In this document: positions 22,405 through 33,684 of the stretch, in pieces
How positions within the stretch are numbered: position 1 is the first letter of the stretch
Layout of the letters: each line of letters begins with the position of its first letter
NCBI RefSeq assembly: GCF_021155775.2
Contig: NC_060238.1
Coordinates: 13,833,042 to 13,897,041 of the forward strand
DNA from: Neodiprion pinetum
Lineage: Eukaryota > Arthropoda > Insecta > Hymenoptera > Diprionidae
DNA: 64,000 bases
Direction of reading: 5' to 3'
Translations under genes and position numbers: made by a program
The notes under the pieces: model-generated
The model's database searches: none
What the model was told of the DNA's origin: nothing
The model's input: the letters and a program-made list of their open reading frames with translations, nothing else

Positions 22405-22680
22405 AGGTCAAACAGCGTTTACTTTGGAAACGTTCTCTTCTTTTAACACATTGTTATTCCGCGTTTCAAATAGAGCCTGTGCATCTTTCATTAAAGCTAT
22501 TGTATCTAAATGTTTCAAGCGTATTATCACTCCTGATCGTTTTTGAAAAGCTACCTCTAAATCACACCACCTAACTCTATAACTAAGTCTCTCGCGTGTT
22601 TTTGAAGTACTATCCTCTCTTGGTAAACTCTTAAGTCGTAATTTGAGTCTCCCACATGACTTATAATCGATGTACATTTT
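22405..22680 (-). pseudogene. Polinton DNA polymerase B, N-terminal part (probable)
   Basis: The frame beginning MYIDYKSCGRLKLRLK contains RLSYRVRWCDLEVAFQKR, an IIRLKHLD box and a terminal VSKVNAV. This order (V-W-x-D-E-x-A-F, then L-I-N/H box, then K-V-N-A) is familiar from the N-terminal extension of Polinton polymerase-like proteins in insects. It is on the same strand and upstream of the polymerase middle part, as expected. It ends at a stop after VNAV. Assignment is by recall and less secure than the downstream part. Confidence 0.5.
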
Positions 22681-22707
22681 GGTTTTTCGGTAACCGTTGT
22701 CTCTTCT

Positions 22708-22854
22708 TTACACAATAGCCGACCCAAGATTTTTAATGTACTCACGCCTGGCCCAGGCATATGCCACCATATATGGGTTCATTTTACGTTCAGCAAGAAT
22801 AGCTATGGCCCGCTGCAAAAGTGGTACAATATCATCACAATTTTCAGCAGACAT
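22708..22854 (-). other. Small 48-codon open frame of unknown nature
   Basis: The frame starts MSAENCDDIVPLLQRAI and continues helix-like (ILAERKMNPYMVAYAWARR). Its composition looks protein-like and it lies just upstream of the probable polymerase N-terminus. I do not recognise it; it could be a small upstream Polinton gene or chance. Confidence 0.25.
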
Positions 22855-23314
22855 AATTTTACTACCTGATCCGATTACTCAATATTAATTTCAAATTAAC
22901 CTCTGTTCTTCTTGCGTACTTTGGAGCTTACTCGACATAGTTATCGAAGGACTGTACCAAGTAATTTTGAATCAACCTTGTGTGTACTGACGAGTTCATC
23001 AATAATTTCTGTAGTTATTTCTCTAAAAGGCATTGCTTCTCTTGAAAGTCTTTGCTCATTATTAATTCGATGTATTGTGTTCCACAGTCAGCACTTGTAA
23101 ACTGGGAGTACACGTTGAACCCTGATATTCGTACTATGCAATCATAATGCGCGTAATGCTCCAAGTATAACAAAATAGGTAAGGATGTAATGGCAAGGAA
23201 GTTGAAACCTGTAAAGTTGATTTTACCAAGTTGATGATATCTGGCGGCTTCCGTTTGACAATTACAAGAACTGTCATTCGACACAATTGATGATACATTT
23301 TTGATCTGGAAAGC
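22855..23314. other. No gene recognised
   Basis: A minus-strand frame of 89 codons (23284-23015) starts MSNDSSCNCQTEAARYHQ. It is not recognisable and may be chance. Confidence 0.35.
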
Positions 23315-23765
23315 AAGTCAAATCCAACGCGGTCCTCTCGATGTCAAGTCGGAACTTGTCGGATGATTCCGAAAATTGTTTGTCAGCGTAAAGTTCAGCG
23401 TCGTTGCAAGCCTTTCAGCATCCTACCTTCCCTCGAAACCTCTCGACCGTCGGAGGGCGAAAGAATCTTTCCGAAGCAGATTCATGATAAAGGAACCTTC
23501 AGGAAGCTGATTCGCGATGAAGGAACCTTGATGAACTAGTCACGTGCGAGGGTTCGAGATTGACTGGTTGAGGGTTTTTGGTTGAGCTCGGTAATGCAGT
23601 TTCTCGATCTTACTCGACGAGTATAATAGCATAGAGCGCTATTCTGGGGGATTACTTCCCATAAGAGTAAAAGCAGAGCGTGAATCTGTAGAATTTTATC
23701 TGATGAGGGTAAAAACTATCATAACGTAGAGAGTGTGGATAATTTCCTACCCTCAAACGTTCTAG
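23315..23765 (-). repeat. Composite dispersed satellite, copy 2 (inverted)
   Basis: Read on the minus strand it follows copy 1 in order: the CGCTCTATGCTATTATACTC-like box (near 23625), the TCTCGAACCCTCGCACGTG box (near 23550), CTCCGACGGTCGAGAGGTTT, then GCTGACAAACAATTTTCGGA. Divergence by eye is about 25-35 percent. Confidence 0.8.
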
Positions 23766-24779
23766 AAAAAGGTTTTCGTCTGGGTCAAGTACATGTGCGC
23801 ATTCTACCTACGTAGATTTGAAATTTCCCGCCGTTGTACATGCGCAGTAGGTCGATGTGGGGACTTGGAAACTTCTTGGTGACCCCGAACCAATCTAGCC
23901 TATCTACTTTCTGACCTCTCAAGAAATTTCAGCTTCAAATTCATGACTCCATTTGGAATGAGAGTGGTTTGTTTTGAAACCTTTTAGGTACACAATGGAG
24001 CATGTTTCATCTAATGCTCAATACAAATTTATAACGTATATTAGTGGAGGGCGTATTGTTCATGTTTCATGTATAATACTCGTATATTTTAGCGAAGTCG
24101 GCGGAATGACACAACGTAAACGACTAAAAGGAATGATTTTAATTCATTTGAAATCCTAACCCACAAAATTAAAACAAGAAGTTCATACAATAGATTTCTG
24201 CATAGTACTTAATACCAAGCATATAACTGAATTTGATATCAATTATCTTCGCATTTGTCAAAAAACTTCAAGCTAGTTTAGACCAACACTGCCTGGAAAA
24301 TGTAAGCGAATCCAAAAAGCTGGTATGTATAGTTTGTATATCTATTTCGATAGTGCCTGTCAAAATGGCTGATCGTTTTCATTTCCCAACTATCGTTCGC
24401 TTCACCTGTGTGGCAGAAGGTGCCTTGCATAAGTTTGTGGTGTTACCCTTTATTCATATCAGACTGCCAGAAATAGGAAAACAGAAGTCACAGTACTTGC
24501 TCGTAGAGTCGTAACAATCAATTCAATAAATTTTTGCTGCAAATTCTATAGACATAGCTGAAGAACAGATGTGTAATATAATCATGAGACATATCATACT
24601 CACACATACACAGTACGCTCACACTGTTTACATTGCAATTAATTACAGTAGATGCAATTTCCAATTATCTTCAGTCGGCTTTATTATCATCTTATGAATG
24701 TGAAAAAATTCTGAAAAATATATAGCTATCATTGGACCGAGCCTTAGCAGTTTATTTTCATACTCAAAATTTTTGAAAA
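23766..24779. other. No gene seen
   Basis: Short frames only, none recognised. Confidence 0.5.
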
Positions 24780-25060
24780 TATTATCGAAAAAATGTTATA
24801 CCCTCTAAAGAACTGTTTCTTCTATTTTGAGCCACGGTTTCATAATTCTGAGCATATAAAATGTTGTATGCTAATTTTTTAAAGTGCATCTTAATACGAA
24901 TAATTCCAATTTTTAACTGCCTCGCGTACATTTTGATAATTCCGGAAAAATGTTTCACGGCTTGGATTTGACTGGCATTCGAACCTAGGACAATTTGCTT
25001 TCCGGGTAACTGCTCTGACAACTGACAGATACCTAGGTCACTGCCAGAACACCTTCCCGT
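24780..25060 (-). mobile_element. tRNA-headed SINE or pseudo-tRNA (probable)
   Basis: On the minus strand, an A-box-like TCAGTTGTCAGAGCAG (25025-25010) is followed 25 bases later by a B-box-like GGTTCGAATGCC (24985-24974). These are the internal RNA polymerase III promoter boxes of tRNAs and tRNA-derived SINEs, in correct order and spacing. The acceptor stem is not convincing, so this is not an intact tRNA. The left boundary is a guess. Confidence 0.55.
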
Positions 25061-25091
25061 ACCGCTACTTGACTGGCTCACGAAATGCCAC

Positions 25092-25644
25092 ATCACAACC
25101 ATAGACTTATAGATATAGAATGCGCGGTTTGTGCACTCAGCTGAAGCCGTAATTAAAAAGAGAGAGCACAGCTGGAACCGGACTTCTCTGATGCTCGATC
25201 GAAAGAGTTAGAGAAGAGTAGTTTCAAATGTAGATCGAAAGAGTGGGGGGCATCCGCCAGGCAGGGTAAGCAATAAGGCAAGCGAGAGGGTATACTTATA
25301 TGAGTCTATGAGTACGGTTAGAGGGCGCTGTTATTCCGGTTTTACTATGACCGACGTAGTATTACCAGATTTTAAAATGTATGTAAATGGCTCATCACAC
25401 CGGATATAATTGTTAAATCTGGTGTAATGCGTCATTTGCATGCATTTTTAAATCCGTTATTACTGTGTCCGCCACAGTAAAACCGGAATAACAGTGCCGT
25501 GTAAGCGTACTCAATGCGTTTTCGTCGCCAAGTCACCGATGAGAATGAGAGGTCCGGTTCCAGCTGTTGCTCTATCTTTCTGAGTATGCTTTCAGCTCTA
25601 TGCACAGACCACGCAGCTCATCTTTATAAGTCTATGGTCACAAC
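25092..25644. mobile_element. Palindromic MITE with 8-bp target duplication (hAT-like)
   Basis: CATAGACTTATA at 25100 is matched by TATAAGTCTATG ending at 25636. Inverted similarity continues inward for about 100 bases on each side (AGCACAGCTGGAACCGGAC and GTCCGGTTCCAGCTGTTGCT). The flanks ATCACAAC (25092-25099) and GTCACAAC (25637-25644) fit an 8-bp duplication with one mismatch, as made by hAT transposases. No ORF. Confidence 0.75.
25325..25497. mobile_element. Second palindrome nested in the MITE
   Basis: CTGTTATTCCGGTTTTACT near 25329 is inverted as AGTAAAACCGGAATAACAG near 25494. The arms extend inward through ACCAGATTTTAAAATG-like sequence. Its ends differ from the outer MITE, which suggests a nested insertion. 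Confidence 0.7.
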
Positions 25645-27089
25645 TGTCATTGACTGGATTTGGCGCTTGGCAGTTAGAGTCAATAAATGACAAGAAAGTA
25701 GAATTAATACGGGCGAAATTGTCAAAATAGATATTTTTTTCTACTCTTTCATACAAACATTAGAAATCTGAACAAAAAAATTTAATAGTTACGTTGCGCT
25801 AAGGAATGTCATTGAAAGAACACAATAATCGAAGGCAATGAGGGGTTAACGTTGCTTAAGCTGTTATAGAAACCCCTACACGTACCTATATTATAAAGAA
25901 GGGGTTTATGCTGCAAAAACGCGAGGTGCTGCAGATACAAATTGCGTTTTCGGTAAACCGAAAGAAATAATTCCCTTTCTTCAAACAAGATAATGTGGTA
26001 TCGTGGTCACATGTATAGACAATGAATCTTTTTGCTCAGGGTGAATTAATAATTTTGCATCAATTTTTAACTGTTAGATAATAAATTTATTACACTTTTA
26101 TATGCCTGCTCCTTGAATAGTTGCATAACAGGCGTACATAATACAAGAGGCGTTGTGATCACCTTGGTTTAGATTCATGTTTTTTTCTTTGTTTCATTTT
26201 CACTATAATTGATTTAATCTTCCAGACATGATATTATTCATCAATGTAATTCCCAAATAACAAGCTGGATAATTCTGTAAATGTGAAATGTGGTTTTAAA
26301 GCATTTCCGAGCGTGGTGCCAATTTTTGGGGCATTATCTATTCGCATGATTTCGATGAATTCAATCTAGTGAAGCTAGTGCCAATGGCATCTGTGACTCT
26401 ACTCATGCGGATGAAATATCAATAGATATAGTATTTTTGAAAGCAAAACGTATGAAAAATTATTTGTTTCTACTTCTAAGCTCAACTTATTTTATCTATT
26501 TCTATCAAAAGTACTGTTCTTCAACGTCTGATTCTGCGTTTTGAACCGTCTCGGAATTATGCATCATACATTTTTTTCGGATTTTCACAGGAATGCAATG
26601 AATGGCTGTTATTTATACAAAGTCTAGGCAAAGGAGAAAATAAAAAAAATTGAAATAAAAGCAGAAACAGAATACAAAAATAATGATAAAAAAGTATTGA
26701 GATTGTGATATAAATCATACCCACAAACACAATTCTTGACTAACAATAGGTGAAAAAAGTTAACGAAAAGCAACTTGTGAAATATATATGCTCTACGTGA
26801 ACAGGTTGAGAAAGTTTTTGAACACTCACAAACTTACAGTCATTTTACTTCTCCTATTAAAGGGGAAAATAAATTGAGAAATAAGAATGAAATATACATT
26901 GATGTTGATCATTCTAAAAGGATCAGGTAAAATTTTACCATTTAACTAAGGGGAGGGTGCGAGGTTGTGGTCACGGATTTCAAAGCTCTTCGTAATAACG
27001 AACTACAGGTCAAGCAGCAGTATCCAACTCGAAGTGGTTTTCGAGAAAAACCGGTTTAGAAAGCGTAGAGTTATTCATGTACCCGTTCC
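25645..27089. other. No gene seen
   Basis: AT-rich sequence with no recognisable coding, RNA or repeat feature. Confidence 0.5.
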
Positions 27090-27094
27090 GTTGC

Positions 27095-27738
27095 GCGTAG
27101 TTATCGTTGAGACGATGTGGCTCCGGTGCGCCCGACTACTAAGCGAACCCTCCAGCTTCGCTTACTTTCTTTTTTTTTAATTTATTTTTTTTTTCTTTTT
27201 TGCTACCTGACAGCGCATGCTTATCTTTCAGGAATTTTGTCAATTTGCCTACAAAATAAATGAATTGTAACACTATTATTTATCATCATTAAAAACTGAT
27301 GTATCATCAAATATTACAAAGGTTCAGAGAGTATTTTGGTTTATGATGGCTTATTACTCATTATCACGGTCGTTGTCTGTACGACAATTCATGTTTTTCA
27401 TGCTTTTACGATAACTACTATTTCAACAGATGCAACAGCTGTACAGACAACTACAGTGACAGCGAGTAATAAGCCATTGTAAACCAAAATACGCTGTAAG
27501 CCGTTGTAATATTTTGCAATAAATCAATGTATAATAATAAGAAATAATAACGTTACAATCCACTTATTTTGTACATAACTTGACAATATTCTTGATAGAT
27601 AAGCATGCACTTTTGCGTAGCAAAAGAAAAAAAAAATATACAAGAGACGAAAAACTTGATTGCAGGTAGGATCGAACCCACGCCGTTCGCGTGGTAGTCA
27701 GGCGCACGTTCGCGGGCCACGCCGTCTCAACCACAGTC
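27095..27738. mobile_element. Two tRNA-headed SINE copies, tail to tail
   Basis: The right copy reads on the minus strand from 27738. A-box TGGTTGAGACGGC (27733-27721) is followed by a perfect B-box GGGTTCGATCC (27679-27669), then an AT-rich body. The left copy reads on the plus strand from about 27095 with a degraded head (TTGAGACGATGTGG, CGCCCGACTAC). The bodies match as a long inverted repeat (GCATGCTTATCT at 27217 and AGATAAGCATGC at 27596; GGCTTATTACTC at 27350 and GAGTAATAAGCC at 27464). The centre near 27410 is the fold axis. Confidence 0.7.
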
Positions 27739-27952
27739 TTACATACAGGTCTTCCAAAGATGGTAGTGTGAATTGGCACGCTTAGTACTTATCCAAGTTT
27801 GTTATTTCGATTTCGGCCGCAAGAATGGTCGGGATTTGCGTCTCGGTATAGCTAGCGACGCTAAGTGGCGGCCTGAGACTCGAAAACCTTGGATACTGAG
27901 CGTGCCCACCCCCACCACTGATAATTCTGTTCTTTACAAGACCTGTATGTAA
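27739..27952. mobile_element. Hairpin MITE with 15-bp perfect inverted ends
   Basis: TTACATACAGGTCTT at 27739-27753 is exactly inverted at 27938-27952. Inner arms match around GGCACGCTTAGTA (27775) and its partner TACTGAGCGTGCC. It directly abuts the SINE head, so one probably inserted beside or into the other. Confidence 0.75.
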
Positions 27953-29539
27953 AACCACGGCTTCAATGACATTGACAATGGCAACTGACAACACTGACAA
28001 CACTGTGAGTGCAACGGCGCAGGTACATGAATAGCGTAACGCTTTTTAAACCGGTCCTTCTTCAGAACGGCTTTGAGTTGGGTGCTGCCGCTTGGCATCT
28101 AGCTTGTTATCACAAAGTACTTTTCTACCCCGAAAGGGCTTTAAAATCCGTGATACCAACCTCGCGCCTTCCCTTTGTAGAAGAATTAGGGGAAGAGATA
28201 TTAGTTAACAGATTGAAATTACTTTTCAGAAACGGAAACGGACAAAACACCATCGTCACCAACGCGCCGGAAATTGCCAAAGACGCCGGTATAAGTTTCA
28301 TAGTTTGAACCTCTCTTTATGTGATATGTTCTATAAGTATATACATGATCCATATGTATATTATTGCTTATCACACACACACACACACGTATGAATCTTT
28401 TCAATAGTGCAGAAGTTGAAACATGTATGTCTTTCACTTTGTTACACGTACCGTATTACAAAGTAAGCACAATATATAATATTTAATCCAATTTAAATTT
28501 GAATTAAAATTAAAGATCAAAAAATACAGACTATATTTTATCCCGAAGTCACAGATTCAGTAGTTACAATCGGGTAAAATAAAATGCCTGTTATTTAAAT
28601 TTAAACCTCCAATAATAACATTCAGAAGTTCCCTATCCCAATTTTTGATTTACCGTTCATTCGACATGGGAAAAATTTTGATTTTCACTTTCGAATCTTA
28701 CGGCTCACCAACGGGTGTTAAAGTTGAACTTGCATGAAATTTTTTATTTTCTTTGAGATCTACAGCAAAACTATCAGAATTGACAGAAAATGTCATAAGG
28801 CCTTCTTTGTAGAGCATATCATTCCTTATTAAATTGTGTCCTTCAATAATTTCAAATCCTAAGAGTCTGAATTTGAAAAAATGCAAAATAAATAAAAATT
28901 CAACGTTGACATTGAATAACTTTTGAATGAGTAGATTTACGATTACGTATCTTTTTACTAGCTCATTCTACTTTATACAAAATTATATCTTGGGTGTGTT
29001 TTTTTTTATGTTCATCCGTTGTCGAGTTATAAAATTGGGAAGTAACAGACACAATTTTCACCACGTTAAATGTATGGGAAATTGAAAATTGCGATAAGGA
29101 ACCTCTAAATATTATTATTCAGTGCTTGTATTTCAACAGACATTTCATTTTACCTTACTGCAGCTATTCAATTTATGACTGAAACAGAAAAAGCAGTTGA
29201 TTTGTTCCATCATTCCAAGATAAATTTATATGTACTTATTTTATAGAAAGCAATCATTTATAAATATCGGCATATCTATGTCAAAATGTGAAGTAATGGA
29301 AAGTTCATGATCGAGATTCTAGTCATTAATTCTGCGCGAAATTCTAAAAAGATTAATTTTTTTCGCATTCACAAAAGACATTTGAAAGAAAGGCAGTTTT
29401 TTCACCACATTGGACCGTGAAAAAAAAGTCTCGAACCATACAGGGAGCATGTTTGGCACCTTAGAACTCGTGTTTAAGCATTTTCATGAGTGAATGCACG
29501 TGATCCCTGATTTTTTGAAATCAAGATTATAATCAAACT
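27953..29539. other. No assigned gene; one 99-codon frame
   Basis: 28009-28308 (plus) is open for 99 codons and is richer in GC than its surroundings, with a GTGAGT donor-like site near 28002 and a CTTTTCAG acceptor-like site near 28229. I do not recognise the protein. It could be a host exon or chance. A (CA)n run lies near 28373-28388. Confidence 0.35.
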
Positions 29540-30115
29540 ACCGAACAAATTCTCATGAAATTTGCACAGGATACTATTCTTACTCCGAAGATGTTCGAAT
29601 AATCTTTTTCGCCAAATTCCACTTCCGGCTTACAATTACAGACGGCAGCCGCTTACTCCATGAATTTTGGAGATACAGTACACGGAGAGAAAAATCTGAG
29701 AAAAATTACCCTGGTGTCTATAATCGTGATGTAAAAGACGCCTAATGCATTTTTTATTGATGCATGTTACAAAAATTATAGGTTTTTATGAAAAAAATCA
29801 CTACCTTGTTTAGAAACTATGTATTTCGGCAGCACAAAATTTAAAATGTGACGCCGCATTTTTCTGATGCAGCACCGTAAAAACTACATTAGGTGTCTTT
29901 TACATCACGATCATAGTAACAGCAGGGTGATTTTTCTCAGATTTTTCTCTCCGTGTAGCGGGCATTGAAATACAGTCTATCGATTTCGAATCAAAATCCT
30001 GAGAATTTTTTGAGGTTTGGTCAGCACGTAAATGTGAGTGCAGAGTTTTGTGGACATAATTATTCAGCTGAAATTTGCACAGGATACTGTTCGCACTACG
30101 AAGACTAGCAGTATA
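29540..30115 (+). repeat. Repeated 45-bp motif flanking a MITE
   Basis: TGAAATTTGCACAGGATACT occurs at about 29558 and again at about 30070, each followed by TTC and AC-CGAAGA. The two copies flank the MITE at 29681-29955. Confidence 0.6.
29679..29957. mobile_element. 275-bp MITE with TA target duplication
   Basis: CACGGAGAGAAAAATCTGAG at 29681 is inverted as CTCAGATTTTTCTCTCCGTG ending at 29955. TA lies on both sides (29679-29680, 29956-29957). The arms are near-perfect for about 35 bases and recognisable for about 90 (TCGTGATGTAAAAGACGCCT and its partner). Tc1/mariner-type MITE by structure. Confidence 0.85.
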
Positions 30116-32205
30116 TGATCATGCCTCACGTAAAAACGTACTAAGCTTTTTAGCTAAAACGGGGTGATTTAATTTTCATCACATATAGTGATGTAGGAAA
30201 AACAAAATTGATTTTGTTAAAAAATGACTTTTTTCTCATATCATTTACGTTTTTGGACCTCTAGTCTCTGAAGAACAGCTTTTGCGAAAAAATATCAGGT
30301 TGCTTGTCAGGCTGACAGTCTGTCCGTTTGCCCAGACAAACTCCCGTGACGATCTCGAGAACGGCTGGAGGAAAAAGTCTTAATTTCAAACAATTTCATA
30401 ATCACACGATAGGCATAAAAATAGCCATACTCTGTTTCCGTTGACCGTATGCTTTTATCAAAATAATTCATGAAACTCAAATGACTCCAACACGGTACAT
30501 ATGACGTTTACAGAAAATTTAATACAGATTGATTTCAAGGAAATAAAATCATTTAAGAAGAAATACAAAAAGAAAAGAAATATAACGACAAAAGATTTTG
30601 ATCACACTTTATTGTAGTTTCCGCGATTGAACTGGCTTGTATAGTGACGAAAAGTGCCGCGAATAATTCTATTTTCACGGTTTTATTTTCATTCAATGCC
30701 CGTACAAAATGTTATATGATCCATATCACGAAGTTTCCATCCATTCGCATTTTTATGTGGGCAAATGTCATATGATAAATATATGTATAATTACAGTAAG
30801 TACATTAAAGGACACATAAATAGATGATAATGATTCGTACATATGTTATATATACATGAATATGCGATGGTTTTTTTACATATATTATAGGTACAGATGG
30901 TCACACATACATGCATATACACAAATCTAAATTTATTGCATACACGCATTTATGTATTAATTTATTAAGTATTATTTATTTTTATGCATACCATTATTAT
31001 TATGCATGTATACCGAAAACTATACATTAACTACTTACTCGCCTAAAAAGATTTACAAAAAATGAAATTAATCACGATAATTATAAGAATAGATACAAAA
31101 AAAAAGAAATAGTAGGTGAAAAATATGATCGTTGCACAGGGTTAAAAAATTGTATTTATATTATTAGACGCTGTATGTTCTCGAAGAAGAATTACATGTA
31201 TTTGTCTTAATATTTCCGGATAGCTTGCAGAGAAATTCATGCGCTATTGTTCGGTAATGAACGAGAAAAAGAGTGGATGAGTCTCGAACGAGTCATTTGA
31301 ATCAAAGTTGTTATTGTAGCTATGAGAGTAAGGGTAATTGTAGCAGTGGCAATTGATCCATAACAACGACAGCGCGCGTGCTTGCGCAAACCGTGTTAAG
31401 AACCGGAATCAGGAAACCGAGCATGACACTCTTGATCGGATAATCGCAGAGCGGACACTTCTGAGCTGATCGCTGTGGAATCAACACCTCTGACCGAACG
31501 CTGTGCGAGAAACAATTACAATTACCGCGGGCAGTATTTGGTTGACACACAAACGACGCATTAAGTTGTGTCGATTCTAGAGTGTTCTTCTCATAGTTGG
31601 CCGTCACAAACCTTCTTACTATGTGAGATGGCTTCTGGACAGATAAGGTGGGCGGATGGAAAAGTGAAGAGCCTTTCAAAGTCAAAACTACTAGACGTGA
31701 CCCAAACACACCGGTCATTTAGTTCAAAAGAGTCTATCGGTGCCCACCATAGATTTCACGAGAAAATTGCTCATAAGTTGGCGGGAATCTTCAGGAAAGT
31801 CAAAGTTGGGTCAAGTAAATCAAATCGATCTATGTCGATTTTGCTTTGTGTAGCCACGACAACGAAAACGGCGGGAGAGACGAATAGCTCAAAAACGACT
31901 GAGGTACCTGGTCCGGGTATGATTGTCGTGCTGGGCCCTCACACCCTTACTCAGAATCGCGTTAGTCTCAAGAGGTTATCTAAGAGACATGCTACACATA
32001 ATTTGTGTGTCGTATAAGCGTTAAGAGGGGCTCGCTGGTCTCTTAAAGCCTGTTCCCTCGCTACGTTCTGACAGTGATAGTCTTAACACCTGGTCAATGA
32101 TCAAAACAACTACACGACATACAAAGTAAAGTCTCAGTAACTGCATCGCCTGTCATCTGCGAAAATTTAATGTGCACGCGCTATAATCCGAACGTGGCTG
32201 GAGTT
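30116..32205. other. No assigned gene
   Basis: Mostly AT-rich. 31320-32017 is more balanced in base composition and holds overlapping frames of 132 codons (31718-31320, minus) and 149 codons (31568-32017, plus). Neither resembles a family I know, and they overlap antisense, so at most one is real. The minus frame has a CPLC box but no clear zinc finger. A host exon here is possible. Confidence 0.35.
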
Positions 32206-32362
32206 TAGGGTGACCGCGCGTCATTTCGCCGCAATGTATGTGAGCTACAAATTTGTTACAGTAGATAATTGAGGACAACTGCCACCGCTAACTGTCAAGA
32301 TTTTTAAGGTTACATATATCGCGGTGAGGTGTCATTTAAATTTATTACGACTGGTCACCCTA
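32206..32362. mobile_element. 153-bp MITE with TA target duplication
   Basis: GGGTGACC (32208-32215) and GGTCACCC (32353-32360) form perfect 8-bp ends with TA on each side. Inner arms show weaker pairing (CGCCGCAATGTATGTGA with ACATATATCGCGGTG). Tc1/mariner-type by target site. Confidence 0.65.
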
Positions 32363-33243
32363 ATAGACAATAGCTGTCAGATTGTAGCCCGTGGGATTAA
32401 AAGTTATCAGACGACGGACCACGTAGTCTCGTAGTCGTTGGTAATTCACTCTGTATAAGACATACATGGTCATGAATTTGTTGCTGAATTCGAGACCCGG
32501 GTGAACAGAGAGCAGCTCATGCGGCGCCAGGTCAAACGATACGTCAGTCGCGCTCGTGTTCAGCAGACAATAAGTGACCCTCTATATATATGTACATATA
32601 TATGCATATATGTACTATATATATATATAAAATACTTACGCAAATATTCAATAATGATGATTCTGATTAAGAGCAATTGATTCGAGTAATACATACATAC
32701 ATGTATATCATAAAGTGATGTAAAACGATTAGGGCAAATATTGTGCACGGAAATATATTACACAGGGTACCTAATTTCTACACCTGTAACCGATCTCAAA
32801 TAAATATATACTGATTGTGAGAGAATATCATGGAGAATATGAGGTCGGCCTTTCGCAGTTTAAAATTGAATATGGAATGGCCAGCCTACGAAAAACAGAC
32901 GAAGAACGTAAGTGGTGCCGAGTCGGCTGTGACCGAGTGTTAACTTTCAAGATATTCTCTTAGTATATATAGTCATTATTATGTAAGCAAAGAACCCGAT
33001 ATGTATACAATAATCTGCGTCAAACTGTATGACATAAAACGATATGTAGATTATTATTATTAGGATACATATATCTATGTAAAATATAAATATCCTAATA
33101 ACGTTATTGATGATAATTATTAATATTATAGATTTACCCACATATCTGTAAATATACGATTTTGCAAAAATTACGTATTTTCGCTCTTTTTAGAGCCTTA
33201 ATGTACAAGCATTGCTGTCTTATTAAGCCTAAATCTATCAAAT

Positions 33244-33389
33244 GGTGGCCTCTCAATCAGATACCGCTGTTGAGGCTATGTGGAAAAAATACTAGCCTCA
33301 TAACTTCAGGATATTGTTTGCATCACAGATAGGACAATACTGCAAACAATACCAGATCACTAGCAAACGGGCCAATTGAGAGAGGCTGC
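33244..33389. repeat. Cluster of nested hairpins
   Basis: Three inverted pairs lie within 146 bases: outer GGCCTCTCAAT (33247) with ATTGAGAGAGGC (33375); TGAGGCTA with TAGCCTCA (about 33271-33300); and TATTGTTTGCA (33312) with TGCAAACAATA (33341). It may be a small MITE or a structured RNA. No ORF. Confidence 0.5.
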
Positions 33390-33586
33390 TCTATGTCGAA
33401 ATCTATAATCAACTGAACTTTTGATAATCTCTGAAATGCCTACGTTTCCATATCACTGTGATATTCTACAATATATATATATTAAAAAACAGAGTACCTC
33501 TCAAAATGAGAACAATCATAGAAAAAATCGCGAACCAAATCCAAGAGGTCAAAGGTAAAACCCAGGTCGAATCGACGTGGACTGCC

Positions 33587-33611
33587 CCATATATATATAT
33601 ATATATATATA
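33587..33611. repeat. (TA)n microsatellite
   Basis: About 12 uninterrupted AT dinucleotides. Shorter runs are common in 32580-33130. Confidence 0.85.
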
Positions 33612-33684
33612 CCTAGAACTGTAGCAATGTAGTTAAGAAGCAGCGTGAGTACTTAAGACCACACGATAGAAGAGAAAACTTATG

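Larger units (their letters stand above)
17449..22680 (-). mobile_element. Polinton/Maverick relic, locus A
   Basis: A run of minus-strand pseudogenes whose products match the gene set of Polintons (Mavericks) and the related adintovirus-like elements. In transcription order: DNA polymerase B N-terminal part, polymerase middle part, PLA2-like protein, hydrophobic minor protein, adenain-like protease, minor-capsid candidate, major capsid protein. The polymerase catalytic C-terminal part, ATPase and integrase are missing, and terminal inverted repeats were not found. About 1 kb of unrelated sequence (21401-22404) interrupts the polymerase. The same five-gene order recurs at locus B (51632-54590). 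All genes are broken, so the locus is inert. Confidence 0.85.

Noticed and set aside
27655..27740. Intact tRNA gene
   Set aside because: A and B boxes are good but the acceptor stem does not pair, and the sequence continues into a repeated body, so a SINE head is more likely.
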